Positions 1 to 8,739 of a DNA stretch of 40,594 bases are shown here, one piece after another. Each line of letters starts with the position of its first letter. Within the stretch, counting starts at the first letter, position 1. Source of the DNA: Pseudomonadota bacterium. GTDB lineage: Bacteria; Pseudomonadota; Gammaproteobacteria; Burkholderiales; Sulfuriferulaceae. The position numbers and the translations under genes are program-made. Under the pieces are notes generated by a model that saw only the letters and a program-made list of their open reading frames with translations, was not told the DNA's origin and made no database searches. Where the stretch lies: assembly GCA_021795395.1 (NCBI GenBank), contig JAJYPN010000025.1:1-40594 (forward strand), read 5' to 3'.

Positions 1-2260
1 CACTGGCTGCAAATTCCTGCGCCAGTTGGCGGCTGAAATCCTTCACCTCATCCCAGGCCAGTTCAGGCTTGATCGGAACGACGATATGCAAGCCCTTGCC
101 GCCGGTAATCTTGACGAAACTGATCAATCCCAGATCGTCCAGCCGGTTTCGTATCAATAACGCTGCTTCGGCTATGCGATCCCACGATACGCCGGAATCG
201 GGGTCGAGGTCGAAAATAATGCGGTCGGGAAGATTGACATTGTTTACACTCGAACCCCAGGTATGAATTTCCAGCACGTCGATTTGCACCAGAGCGATAA
301 GCCCTTCGATGGAATCTATCCACAAATAGGGCGGCTCTTCGTCGCCGGCAATCGAGACGTCTATCGTGTGTATGCTGTCAGGTAAGGCGTCGTGGATGTG
401 TTTCTGAAAAAAACAGCTTTTTCCTGTGCCGCCTGGGCATCGGACGAGTGTAAGCGGCCGGTCGCTCACATGCGGTAACACCCATTTTTCGATGTGCCGA
501 TAATAATCGGCAAGATCCTTTTTGGTGCCGCCATAGGTAAACAGCAGTTTTTCGGGATGGCTCAGGATTGCGTCGGTAGAACCTGCTTGAGAACTGGCAG
601 ACTGGGTGCGGGATGAGGTTTTGCTGTCGTTCTGATCAGATACGGAATCCGGAGTTATTGACTCGGTAGAAATCGCGACTTCGCGGATGACTTCGCTGGC
701 AGCTTTGTCGGCGCGCAGACCATGAAACGATGGATGACGCAACGCACCTTCCTGCGTCCAGTGGTGAAATTCGATTTCGGCAACCAGTTCCGGTTTGACC
801 CAATGTACATGTTTGGCCATGCTACCTTTGGGCGGATCGATGAATGCGGGTTTCGTCTGTTCCAGCCCGGCGAGGCGGCTGCTCAATTCCACGAGCGTTC
901 GGTTATCGAATCCGGTGCCGACGCGGCCGTGGTAATGCAGTTTCCCGGCATCGTAGGTTCCGAGCAGCAGCGCGCCGAACCCCTGTCGCGATCCCGAACC
1001 TTCGGTATAACCGCCGATGACGAACTCCTGCCGCTGCATGCACTTGATCTTGAGCCAATCGCGCGTTCGTTGAGAATGATAGAATGCATGCGGTTGTTTG
1101 GCGATCACGCCTTCCAGCGACATCTTGCAGGCCTGGCGATGAAAGGCGGCGCCATTCCCGGTGACATGATCGCTGTAGGCAATGTTGCCGAAGGACGTGT
1201 CCGACAGCAGCCGTTTCAGGATGGCCTTGCGCTTGTTGAGGGGCAAAGCGCGCAAATCGTTCCCGTCGAAATACATGATATCGAATATCATGTATTTCAT
1301 GTCCTGTACGGCGCCGCGGCTCAATGCATCCTGCAGGGCGGCGAAATCGCTTTTGCCATCCTTGTCCAGACAGATGAGTTCGCCATCCAGCCATGCCTGT
1401 TTTATCGGCAGATTTTTCAGAGCGGAACAGAACGCCGATAATTGCCCCGTCCAATCGTTGGCGTTGCGGGTGAATAATTCGACTTGGCTCGCATCGATGC
1501 AGGCTAATATTCTGTAGCCGTCGTATTTGATTTCATACAGCCAGTCTTCGCCGGAGGGTACGGCATCGACCAATGTCGCCAGTTGAGGGGCAATAAATCC
1601 CGGTATGGCGATGGCGGGCGTATCGTATCCTTTGGGCAGCGAAACCGAAGGTTTTTTTCGAGCGGCTGATTTTTTGGCCGGTTTTTCGCCGACTTCCGTT
1701 GCGATCTGATCCAGATTACGCTGCGTCGTCACGCTCAGCGGCAGTTCTTCGACCACCGCCGCGAGGCTACCCGGTCTGGCATAATCGTCTTTTTCCTTGA
1801 TGAGCAGCCAGTTGTCGTTTTTGTCGTCGGCGCTCGGCTTGCGCATCCGCACCAGCGCCCAAAGCCCTTGCAGTTTGGCGCCGTTCAGCGTGAATTTCAT
1901 CGACCCGCTATCATAGCCTGCTTGCGGGTCGCCCACGCTTTCCCACGTCCCCGTATCCCACAACATGACCGTTCCTCCGCCGTATTCGCCTTGAGGAATA
2001 ATGCCTTCAAAACCCGCGTACTCCAGGGGATGGTCTTCGACATGAACCGCCAGGCGTTTTTCCGCCGGGTCGAGACTCGGTCCTTTGGGTACCGCCCAGC
2101 TTTTCAGAACGCCATTCAATTCCAGTCTGAAATCGTAATGCAGGCGGCTGGCGGCATGTTTCTGGATGACAAAACGGTTGCCCTTGCGACTCGATTTCTT
2201 GCCTCGCGGTTCGGGTGTGCGATCGAAATGCCGTTTTTTCCAGTAATCGTCGAGTAACAT
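1..2260 (-). CDS. ligD: ATP-dependent DNA ligase LigD (3' end cut by the window edge)
   Basis: LigD seals double-strand breaks in bacterial non-homologous end joining, working with Ku. Reading from the ATG at 2260, about 753 codons are visible in the order PE-LIG-POL. The N-terminal phosphoesterase shows HFDRTPEP and HAASRLHYDFRLEL. The ligase domain has the adenylation motif EIKYDGYR with the nucleophilic Lys at about residue 245 (codon 1526-1528). A low-complexity linker rich in Ser, Thr and Asp (around 590-690) leads into the archaeo-eukaryotic primase-like polymerase domain, where PDRIIFDLDPD carries metal-binding acidic residues. The protein runs off the left edge; family members are roughly 800-870 residues, so perhaps 50-110 residues are missing. 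It starts 3 bases after the Ku stop codon, so the two are surely co-transcribed. Domain order is seen directly; function follows from the family. Confidence 0.95.
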   Translation of the reverse strand, partial: MLLDDYWKKRHFDRTPEPRGKKSSRKGNRFVIQKHAASRLHYDFRLELNGVLKSWAVPKGPSLDPAEKRLAVHVEDHPLEYAGFEGIIPQGEYGGGTVMLWDTGTWESVGDPQAGYDSGSMKFTLNGAKLQGLWALVRMRKPSADDKNDNWLLIKEKDDYARPGSLAAVVEELPLSVTTQRNLDQIATEVGEKPAKKSAARKKPSVSLPKGYDTPAIAIPGFIAPQLATLVDAVPSGEDWLYEIKYDGYRILACIDASQVELFTRNANDWTGQLSAFCSALKNLPIKQAWLDGELICLDKDGKSDFAALQDALSRGAVQDMKYMIFDIMYFDGNDLRALPLNKRKAILKRLLSDTSFGNIAYSDHVTGNGAAFHRQACKMSLEGVIAKQPHAFYHSQRTRDWLKIKCMQRQEFVIGGYTEGSGSRQGFGALLLGTYDAGKLHYHGRVGTGFDNRTLVELSSRLAGLEQTKPAFIDPPKGSMAKHVHWVKPELVAEIEFHHWTQEGALRHPSFHGLRADKAASEVIREVAISTESITPDSVSDQNDSKTSSRTQSASSQAGSTDAILSHPEKLLFTYGGTKKDLADYYRHIEKWVLPHVSDRPLTLVRCPGGTGKSCFFQKHIHDALPDSIHTIDVSIAGDEEPPYLWIDSIEGLIALVQIDVLEIHTWGSSVNNVNLPDRIIFDLDPDSGVSWDRIAEAALLIRNRLDDLGLISFVKITGGKGLHIVVPIKPELAWDEVKDFSRQLAQEFAAS

Positions 2261-2263
2261 GGC

Positions 2264-3139
2264 TTAGCCCGTTTTCTTGCGTTTCTGCGGTTTAGTTGTG
2301 GCGGTATCCTTGCCGTTTCGTTTCTGGTCGGTTTCCGGTTGCTGGTTTTCCTCGACGCTGCGTTTCAGTAGCGCCATAAGGTCGATCACCTCGCCGGTAC
2401 GCGGTGCTTTTTCGGTAACGGGTTCTGCAATATCTTCGGTACGTCCCGCGGCAATCTTTTCATCGATCAGCGCCAACAAATCGTCGCGGTAGGTGTCGTG
2501 ATATTTTTCCGGCTCCCATTTCCCGGTCATGCCTTCCACCAGTTGGGTTGCGAGATCGAGCTCTTTCTGGGTGATCCCCAGATGCTGCCAATTCTCGATC
2601 GGGGTGGAAATGGTGCCCGGATCGCGAAGTTCGTCATGAAATCGCAACAGATTCAGTATCAGCGTATTACCCCACGGCAGAACCGCCGCCAGATGCTGCC
2701 GGGTATGGATGACGATATTGGCGATGCCGATACGCTGTGTTTGTTGCAGGGTCTTGTATAGCAGAGCATAGCTTTTTTCGCTTTTTTTCAAGGGTTCGAG
2801 AAAATACGGTTTCTCGAAATACATGGGAGAGATTTCTGCAGGATCGATAAAATCGACGATATCGATCGTTTGCGTAGCAGTGACGTTGGCACGTCGAAAG
2901 TCTTCGGCGCCGAGTACCACAAATTTATCCTTGTCGTATTCGTATCCTTTTACCATGTCATTCCACGACACTTCCTTTCCGGTGTTTTTGTTGATATGGC
3001 GGTAGCCTACCGGTGCCAGATCCCGTTGATCGAGCAGCGTAAACGATAACTGATTATTTTGTTCGGCGGAATACAGGCCTATCGGTATATGTACCAGACC
3101 GAAGCTGATGCTGCCTTTCCAGATGAGATGCGCCGCCAT
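2264..3139 (-). CDS. ku: Non-homologous end-joining protein Ku
   Basis: Bacterial Ku forms a homodimeric ring that slides onto broken DNA ends and recruits LigD. The 291-residue protein begins MAAHLIWKGSISFGLVHIPI, the typical Ku start, and continues with the conserved core (DLAPVGYRHINKNTGKEV, then YFEKPYFLEP, then ELDLATQLVEGM). A basic, low-complexity C-terminal tail (about 255-291, ending in KPQKRKKTG) is the kind that contacts DNA and LigD in this family. A clear Shine-Dalgarno GGAGAA lies just before the ATG, inside the end of the preceding gene. Only 2 bases separate it from the upstream membrane gene and 3 from ligD, giving a compact operon. Confidence 0.96.
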   Translation of the reverse strand: MAAHLIWKGSISFGLVHIPIGLYSAEQNNQLSFTLLDQRDLAPVGYRHINKNTGKEVSWNDMVKGYEYDKDKFVVLGAEDFRRANVTATQTIDIVDFIDPAEISPMYFEKPYFLEPLKKSEKSYALLYKTLQQTQRIGIANIVIHTRQHLAAVLPWGNTLILNLLRFHDELRDPGTISTPIENWQHLGITQKELDLATQLVEGMTGKWEPEKYHDTYRDDLLALIDEKIAAGRTEDIAEPVTEKAPRTGEVIDLMALLKRSVEENQQPETDQKRNGKDTATTKPQKRKKTG

Positions 3140-3141
3140 GA

Positions 3142-3573
3142 TTATTCTCCTGTGTTGCCGGTATCTTCGGGTTCGATTTTGGTTGCCGGTATCTCAGCTT
3201 TTGGGTCGGCGGCGGGCGTAAGTTGCTTGAATTTTTTTTCGAGCCGAGCCAATTGCTCGTCAGTCAATTCATCGATATTGATCATATGATTGTTTGCTCT
3301 TTCCAGCGAAAGAATGATCTCATCGAGTTTCAGATGGATAATTCTGGTATCCCGGTTTTGAGAATTCTGAATGACGAATACCATCCAGAACGTGATGATA
3401 TCCGTGACGGTATTGACGACAAGCTGCCACGACTCGGAATAATGAAAATAAGGTCCCGTGATTGCCCATAATACTACCGAAAATACGGATGCCAGAAAAA
3501 CAGGGGCCGAACCCATGATTTGCGAGCTGCGTTGCGCAAAATGATTGAACAGATTTATTACTTTTGCATTCAT
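3142..3573 (-). CDS. Low-affinity iron permease (Fet4)-like membrane protein
   Basis: A 143-residue protein with two hydrophobic segments (about 22-40 and 50-70) separated by a short loop, then a charged helical tail. The pattern GSAPVFLASVFSVVLWAITG, then NTVTDIITFWMVFVIQNSQN, then KLDEIILSLERANN, matches the small bacterial 'low affinity iron permease' family (related to half of yeast Fet4). Transport of iron by these short bacterial members is not well proven, so the product name is a family label. The C-terminal tail (about 110-143) is acidic and Pro-rich. It is the first gene of the operon with Ku and LigD, ending 2 bases before the Ku ATG. The start has only a weak ribosome-binding site. 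The 298-base gap to the divergent dehydrogenase gene presumably holds both promoters. Confidence 0.8.
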   Translation of the reverse strand: MNAKVINLFNHFAQRSSQIMGSAPVFLASVFSVVLWAITGPYFHYSESWQLVVNTVTDIITFWMVFVIQNSQNRDTRIIHLKLDEIILSLERANNHMINIDELTDEQLARLEKKFKQLTPAADPKAEIPATKIEPEDTGNTGE

Positions 3574-3871
3574 GACGTTTTGCCTGTTGAAATCGCGGAT
3601 ATGCTCTTCACTGCCTCGTTTCAGGTTAGGGCAGGATGTCTGGATATGTCAAGCCGGTGCAATACATACCAATCCGGTTTTGGCAATAATGCGGATGACG
3701 GGGAGTAAATTCGTTGATTCCCGACATAAAAGCGATTCGACAACGTTTCCGAGGGTATATGCAATCAAGAAATGTACGTTGATGGAGTACGTTAACGAAC
3801 GGAACGATCGGGATGTTCGCTTTATGGTGGACCGGGCATCATATTCCAGCAGCGAACAAAGGAGAGACAGC

Positions 3872-5014
3872 ATGAGAGCAGTAGTGTATCAGGGGCCGCG
3901 TGATATCAGGGTGATGGATATGCCCGATCCGAAAATCGAACATCCTACCGACGTACTGGTAAGAATTACCACCACCAATATCTGCGGTTCGGATTTGCAT
4001 ATGTATGAAGGTCGTACCGACATGGAAACGGGTCGTATACTTGGGCACGAAAATCTGGGTACGGTGATTGAAGCCGGCAATGCGGTCATGAGTATCAAAG
4101 TGGGAGACAGGGTTTGTCTTCCATTCAACGTCGCCTGCGGGTTTTGCAAGAATTGCGAGCGCGGTCTGACCGGCTTCTGCTTGACCGCCAATCCGGGAGC
4201 GGCGGGGGCCGCTTACGGATTCGCCGGAATGGGGCCTTATAGTGGCGGTCAGGCCGAATATCTGCGCGTGCCTTACGCCGATTTCAACTGTTTGAAACTG
4301 CCGGAGGATGTCGAGGAAAAGGAAAACGATTATGTGATGCTGGCCGATATTTTTCCTACCGGCTATCATGCGACCGAACTGGCGCAAGTTCGTCCCGGAT
4401 TATCGGTAGTGATTTACGGCGCCGGCCCGGTTGGCCTGATGGCGGCGCATTCGGCGGCCATCAAGGGGGCCGGTAAAATCATGGTGGTCGATACACATCA
4501 GGATAGGCTGGCGCTGGCAGAACAGGCCGGCGCTATCGCGATCGACGATAGCAACGGTGATTGCGTCGAACAGATACTCGAATTGACCAAAGGTGAGGGG
4601 GCCGATTGCGGTTGCGAATGTGTGGGCTACCAGTGCTGCGATCATCACGGACATGAAGTGCCGAACCTGACCATGAACAATCTGGTCAAAAGCGTGCGCG
4701 CCACCGGTTCGCTCGGCGTAATCGGCGTATTTCTTGCCGAGGATCCCGGCGCACACGACAAATTGGCAAAAAAAGGTGAATTGGCGTTCGATTTCGGCAG
4801 ATTCTGGATGAAAGGTCAGCGCATGGCGACCGGACAGGCCAACGTCAAGGCTTATAACCGGCAATTGCGCGATTTGATCGAAGCTGATAAAGCCAACCCG
4901 TCCTTTATCATATCGCATGAATTATCACTGGAACAGGCACCCGAAGGTTATAAAAACTTCGACGAACGCAACGATGGCTGGACCAAGGTAGTCATGAAGC
5001 CGGGCAAAAGATAA
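3872..5014 (+). CDS. Glutathione-independent formaldehyde dehydrogenase-like zinc alcohol dehydrogenase
   Basis: A 380-residue medium-chain dehydrogenase. The catalytic-zinc region shows NICGSDLHMYEGRTD (Cys38) and GHE (His59). The structural-zinc loop has Cys89, Cys92, Cys95 and Cys103. The NAD-binding motif VVIYGAGPVGLMA lies near residue 182. The long insert with CVGYQCCDHHGHE near 250 is characteristic of the formaldehyde dehydrogenase/formaldehyde dismutase branch (Pseudomonas FdhA type), which oxidises formaldehyde with tightly bound NAD and without glutathione. The frame is open upstream, but GGAGAG ends 5 bases before the ATG at 3872 and homology begins there, so I chose that start. 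A stem-loop with a short T-rich tail follows the gene. The exact substrate (formaldehyde or another aldehyde/alcohol) is inferred from the family. Confidence 0.88.
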   Translation: MRAVVYQGPRDIRVMDMPDPKIEHPTDVLVRITTTNICGSDLHMYEGRTDMETGRILGHENLGTVIEAGNAVMSIKVGDRVCLPFNVACGFCKNCERGLTGFCLTANPGAAGAAYGFAGMGPYSGGQAEYLRVPYADFNCLKLPEDVEEKENDYVMLADIFPTGYHATELAQVRPGLSVVIYGAGPVGLMAAHSAAIKGAGKIMVVDTHQDRLALAEQAGAIAIDDSNGDCVEQILELTKGEGADCGCECVGYQCCDHHGHEVPNLTMNNLVKSVRATGSLGVIGVFLAEDPGAHDKLAKKGELAFDFGRFWMKGQRMATGQANVKAYNRQLRDLIEADKANPSFIISHELSLEQAPEGYKNFDERNDGWTKVVMKPGKR

Positions 5015-5033
5015 TTCCTGGATACGCGAAGAT

Positions 5034-5061
5034 TTCCGGTCGCATTGCATGGCGGCCGGAA
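5034..5061 (+). terminator. Rho-independent terminator candidate after the formaldehyde dehydrogenase-like gene
   Basis: Two 10-base arms, TTCCGGTCGC (5034-5043) and GCGGCCGGAA (5052-5061), pair fully with one G-U wobble around an 8-base loop. TTTAAT follows on the plus strand. It lies between convergent genes and could serve both, although only the plus side has a T-rich tail. Confidence 0.6.
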
Positions 5062-5083
5062 TTTAATGTCTGGATGCACTTTT

Positions 5084-7189
5084 CTATGGGTGTGACGGCT
5101 GTGAGGGCGTATTGGTCGAATTCGGCGCTATAGCCTTTCCTGTCCTAGAGGTGTTGATTTTGCTGCGCGTATTTTGCGCCTGTTCGATCAGCTTGCCGCA
5201 TTCGCTGTGTTTCCCCGGTCCTGTTTCGATCAAAGGAAGTATGGCAAGCAGCGGGTTGATAGCCCCCAAAGCCACTGCGCCAGCGCCTTGCAATGCCAGA
5301 TCGGTTTTATTGACGGTAATATCGGGTTTGGCAAATGTGCCGCGGATATAAATAGGCGTACGCAATGCGACCGGGCTCATGACCTTGGTATGCGGTTTTA
5401 GATCGATATGCAGGCTTTCCTGCTTCATATTGATATCGCCGCTACCGATGACTGTCGTTATTCCCGTATCCAGGAGCAAGGTCTGGGTCTGGAAAACGCC
5501 GTTATCGACCTTGAAATTGGCGATGGCGCAATTGATCTTGATGTTTTTGTCGCCGAACAATTTGGTTTCCAGCATTTCCCATAAATGCAACTGGGCTGTT
5601 TCCAGCATCATTTTACTGATTTCTCCGCTGTCTATCAGCAGCACGAATTTGCCGTTGGCGCTGCCCAGCATTTGCTTGACGGCATCTCCGTTGCCGGTCA
5701 GATCGAAATCGCCGTTGATCTGACCGATACTGGTTTTGGATAATTTGACAGTCGGAAATAGTTTTTTTAGCAGCAGTTTGCGCGCATGAATCAGAATGGC
5801 GGCATGAATGGGGGTGCTTTGCCCATCCAGCCTGATGGCACCGGTCAGATTGCCGCCGGCGACACCGAAGTCGAGCGGATTTAACGTGAGTACGGAATCA
5901 TGAAGTTGAATGCGCGTCGCCAGATTTTCGATGGGTAAGGCTTTTGCTCGTTGTATGCGCGTCGCATGCAGCTTCACGTCGGCATTCATTTTGGCCCATC
6001 GCTGCGTTCTAAAAGGCGTATCAGGCAGCACATCGGGTTTCTTGGCGTGGCTTCCGGCAGCGGTATCGGCCGTTTCATTGGTAGTCGAAGTGTGCTCCGC
6101 AGCGGTTTTCTGGGCGGATTTCGGTTCCGGTTTTTTACCGATGAGCGGGCCGAGGTCGGCCAGATCCAGCAGCCTGGAAGTCAGATTTCCGCTCAGGAAC
6201 GGGCGCTGGCCGCTCTGATCGACCGCCATGCTGCCTTCGATATCGCTGTCGCCTATACGTCCGACGAAATTATCGTATTGCCATTTTTTACCGCTATGCA
6301 GTAAATGTCCGTGGGTAGAGTATTTTGGCGTACTGGGCAAGGTAACGCCGGTGAGTGGGTAAAGCTGGTCGAGGCTTGCTCCGCTGAGTGCAACATCGAG
6401 ATCGACCGCGCTGAATCTGGCGAGATTGGTAATCGTTCCGACTGCCTTTACATTCGTTTGCCCCAATTGAGCGCTAATATTCAAACGATAGGGTAGCTGA
6501 GAATTGTTCAAGGATAAAATTCGACCGCCATTGCCTTTTGCCTTGAGCGGCATACCCTTGAATGTGCCATTTGCGCTGAACACGATATCGCCCGTTGACC
6601 GGTCCGGGGCGATTTGTTGCGTCGACAATAAGGCAACGATATCGGTATGTTGCGCCGGTTGAAGAAAGGTAAGCTGTCCGCTATCGAGCAGGATATTGCC
6701 GATGGTGGGGGCTGCACTGGATTTTTTCTGCTTGCGATCGAGCAGCCAGTTTTTGCGGCCGTCCGGAGAGATTTCAAGAAAAATGAGCGGCTGCTCGAGG
6801 CGGACGTCGGGAATCAGCACTTCGTGATCGAATATGCGCGCCATATTAATACCGCTGTCGATGCGTTTCACCGATAACATCAGCGGTTGCGCGGCCCAGC
6901 GAGGATTGGCAAAGGTCACATCGCCCGCTTGAAAATGGATGATCGGCCAGCCCAGTTGCACATTGAGGTTGCCTTTGATAAGCAGGGTACGGCCGGTTTT
7001 ATCCTTGGCTATGCGTTCGATGGGATGGCGCAGCCAATTCCAGTCGAAAAAAATGACAACGAGAACAATGAGCAATACCAGCGTTCCCAGAGTATAAGCC
7101 AAAATTTTTAGCAATTTTCGTGTCATTGTTCTGTAATGGAGAGGAATTTGAATCGATGTTCTCAATTTCGATAACAGAGTTCGGTGCAT
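5084..7189 (-). CDS. AsmA family protein
   Basis: A 701-residue envelope protein of the AsmA/YhjG type. It has one N-terminal membrane anchor (KLLKILAYTLGTLVLLIVLV, about residues 25-45), followed directly by the family signature region DWNWLRHPIERIAKDKTGR and NLNVQLGWPIIHF. A large, mostly beta periplasmic region follows, with the AsmA-like C-terminal part (DLTGNGDAVKQMLGSANGK) at about 500-620. A Lys/Ala/Thr-rich linker (about 350-385) splits the two halves. AsmA-like proteins are implicated in moving lipids between inner and outer membranes; no substrate can be read here. Start is uncertain: an in-frame ATG at 7126 begins 21 residues later, directly before the anchor, and neither has a strong ribosome-binding site. 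Confidence 0.85.
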   Translation of the reverse strand: MHRTLLSKLRTSIQIPLHYRTMTRKLLKILAYTLGTLVLLIVLVVIFFDWNWLRHPIERIAKDKTGRTLLIKGNLNVQLGWPIIHFQAGDVTFANPRWAAQPLMLSVKRIDSGINMARIFDHEVLIPDVRLEQPLIFLEISPDGRKNWLLDRKQKKSSAAPTIGNILLDSGQLTFLQPAQHTDIVALLSTQQIAPDRSTGDIVFSANGTFKGMPLKAKGNGGRILSLNNSQLPYRLNISAQLGQTNVKAVGTITNLARFSAVDLDVALSGASLDQLYPLTGVTLPSTPKYSTHGHLLHSGKKWQYDNFVGRIGDSDIEGSMAVDQSGQRPFLSGNLTSRLLDLADLGPLIGKKPEPKSAQKTAAEHTSTTNETADTAAGSHAKKPDVLPDTPFRTQRWAKMNADVKLHATRIQRAKALPIENLATRIQLHDSVLTLNPLDFGVAGGNLTGAIRLDGQSTPIHAAILIHARKLLLKKLFPTVKLSKTSIGQINGDFDLTGNGDAVKQMLGSANGKFVLLIDSGEISKMMLETAQLHLWEMLETKLFGDKNIKINCAIANFKVDNGVFQTQTLLLDTGITTVIGSGDINMKQESLHIDLKPHTKVMSPVALRTPIYIRGTFAKPDITVNKTDLALQGAGAVALGAINPLLAILPLIETGPGKHSECGKLIEQAQNTRSKINTSRTGKAIAPNSTNTPSQPSHP

Positions 7190-7314
7190 TACCGTACATA
7201 AATGAGTTCCTGGCGCGGGGTTACTGTCATAATAAAAAAAGTTCGACTCAGGAATTCAGGAATTTTAATCAGGAAGGTTTATAATAATCAGACATCCATA
7301 CATGAATATCGGCC

Positions 7315-8685
7315 ATGGAATTTAATACTGAATTACTGAAAAAATACAGCAAGCCCGGTCCACGATATACGTCTTATCCTACCGCGCCCTATTTTTCGAC
7401 TACGCTTGCCGACAAGGCATGGCGCGAGGAATTATCGGCAACGCAAGCTATGGGCCGTGATCTGTCGCTCTATGTGCATATCCCTTTCTGCGATACGCTT
7501 TGCTATTACTGCGGCTGCAATATGATAGCCACCCGGGATTACAGCAAAGCCCGCGCCTATCTCGATGTATTGTATCGGGAGATCGACCGGGTCGCCGAAT
7601 CCGTTGCGCCGGGCAGGGTGGTTCGACAGATTCATTGGGGCGGCGGAACGCCCACCTATCTGCATCCCGGCGATATTCGCGCATTATACAGCCATCTGTC
7701 CGACCGGTTTTCGATAGGCGAAAATGCTGAAATCGGTTGTGAAGTCGATCCGCGCGAATTGTCCCGCGATCATGTGCTGGCGCTTAAGGAAGCGGGTTTC
7801 AATCGGCTGAGTCTGGGTGTGCAGGATCTGGATGCGGTCGTGCAAATCGCGGTGAATCGCGTGCAGCCGGAAGCGCTGGTTCGAGAGGTTTACGGCTGGA
7901 TGCGGGATGCGGGTTTCGATAGCGTCAATATGGATTTGATGGTGGGCTTGCCGCATCAGACGGTGCAAACGTTCACGGCGACGCTGGATCGCGTGCTCGA
8001 TATGCAACCCGATCGTATGGCGGTATTCGGTTATGCCCATGTGCCTTGGATCAAAAGGCACCAGAAATTGATACAGGACGCCGCGTTGCCGGACTTTGAC
8101 ACCCGCGTGGCGTTGCAGAAGCTGATCATGGAACGTCTCGGCGCTGCCGGTTACGTTTATATCGGCATGGATCATTTTGCCCGGCCCGATGACGAATTGG
8201 TCAAAGCCCGGGAGAACAAAACCCTGTGGCGTAATTTTCAGGGTTATACCACGCACAAAAATTGCGATATTTATGCATTCGGGGTCTCGGCGATCAGCCA
8301 GACCGACGATGTCTATGTGCAAAACGCCAAGAAACTCGTCGATTATCAGAACAGCATCGGTTCCGGCACACTGGCTACCGAGCGCGGCGTGCGCCTTTCC
8401 GGCGACGACAAGCTGCGGCGTGCAGCGATCGTTTCGCTGATGTGCGATCTGGAGCTCGACACGATCGCCTTCGGGCGGGAATGGAATATCGACTTCGATC
8501 GCTATTTCGAAAACGCTATCAAGGAACTCCAGGAAATGGAAAAGGACGGATTGGTGCAGTTGAGCGCCGAGCGCATCCGGGTGACGGATGCGGGACGCAT
8601 CTTTCTGCGCAATATCGCCATGACGTTCGACGCTTATCTGCAAGAGACGGAAGAGTCCGGTCCGCGGTATTCCCGCACCCTCTGA
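7315..8685 (+). CDS. hemN: Oxygen-independent coproporphyrinogen III oxidase
   Basis: A radical SAM enzyme that decarboxylates coproporphyrinogen III to protoporphyrinogen IX without oxygen, in anaerobic haem synthesis. The 456-residue length and the start KYSKPGPRYTSYPTAPYF are typical of true HemN rather than the shorter HemW. The cluster motif is HIPFCDTLCYYCGCN (Cys59, Cys63 and Cys66, plus Cys68), followed by the SAM-binding IHWGGGTPTYL. The C-terminal HemN domain is complete (GYTTHKNCDIYAFGVSAIS). A TATAAT at 7280-7285 lies 30 bases upstream of the ATG but lacks a good -35. I found no FNR box here. It fits the anaerobic theme of the window (ubiUVT, nrdDG, nnrS). Confidence 0.96.
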   Translation: MEFNTELLKKYSKPGPRYTSYPTAPYFSTTLADKAWREELSATQAMGRDLSLYVHIPFCDTLCYYCGCNMIATRDYSKARAYLDVLYREIDRVAESVAPGRVVRQIHWGGGTPTYLHPGDIRALYSHLSDRFSIGENAEIGCEVDPRELSRDHVLALKEAGFNRLSLGVQDLDAVVQIAVNRVQPEALVREVYGWMRDAGFDSVNMDLMVGLPHQTVQTFTATLDRVLDMQPDRMAVFGYAHVPWIKRHQKLIQDAALPDFDTRVALQKLIMERLGAAGYVYIGMDHFARPDDELVKARENKTLWRNFQGYTTHKNCDIYAFGVSAISQTDDVYVQNAKKLVDYQNSIGSGTLATERGVRLSGDDKLRRAAIVSLMCDLELDTIAFGREWNIDFDRYFENAIKELQEMEKDGLVQLSAERIRVTDAGRIFLRNIAMTFDAYLQETEESGPRYSRTL

Positions 8686-8739
8686 TCGTAGCGATGCAAA
8701 CAGCGGGTGTCCGGAAAGGACGCTGGATAATACGCGTAG

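Noticed and set aside
7684..8643. 319-codon minus-strand frame opposite hemN
   Set aside because: Shadow of hemN; no ribosome-binding site or domain.
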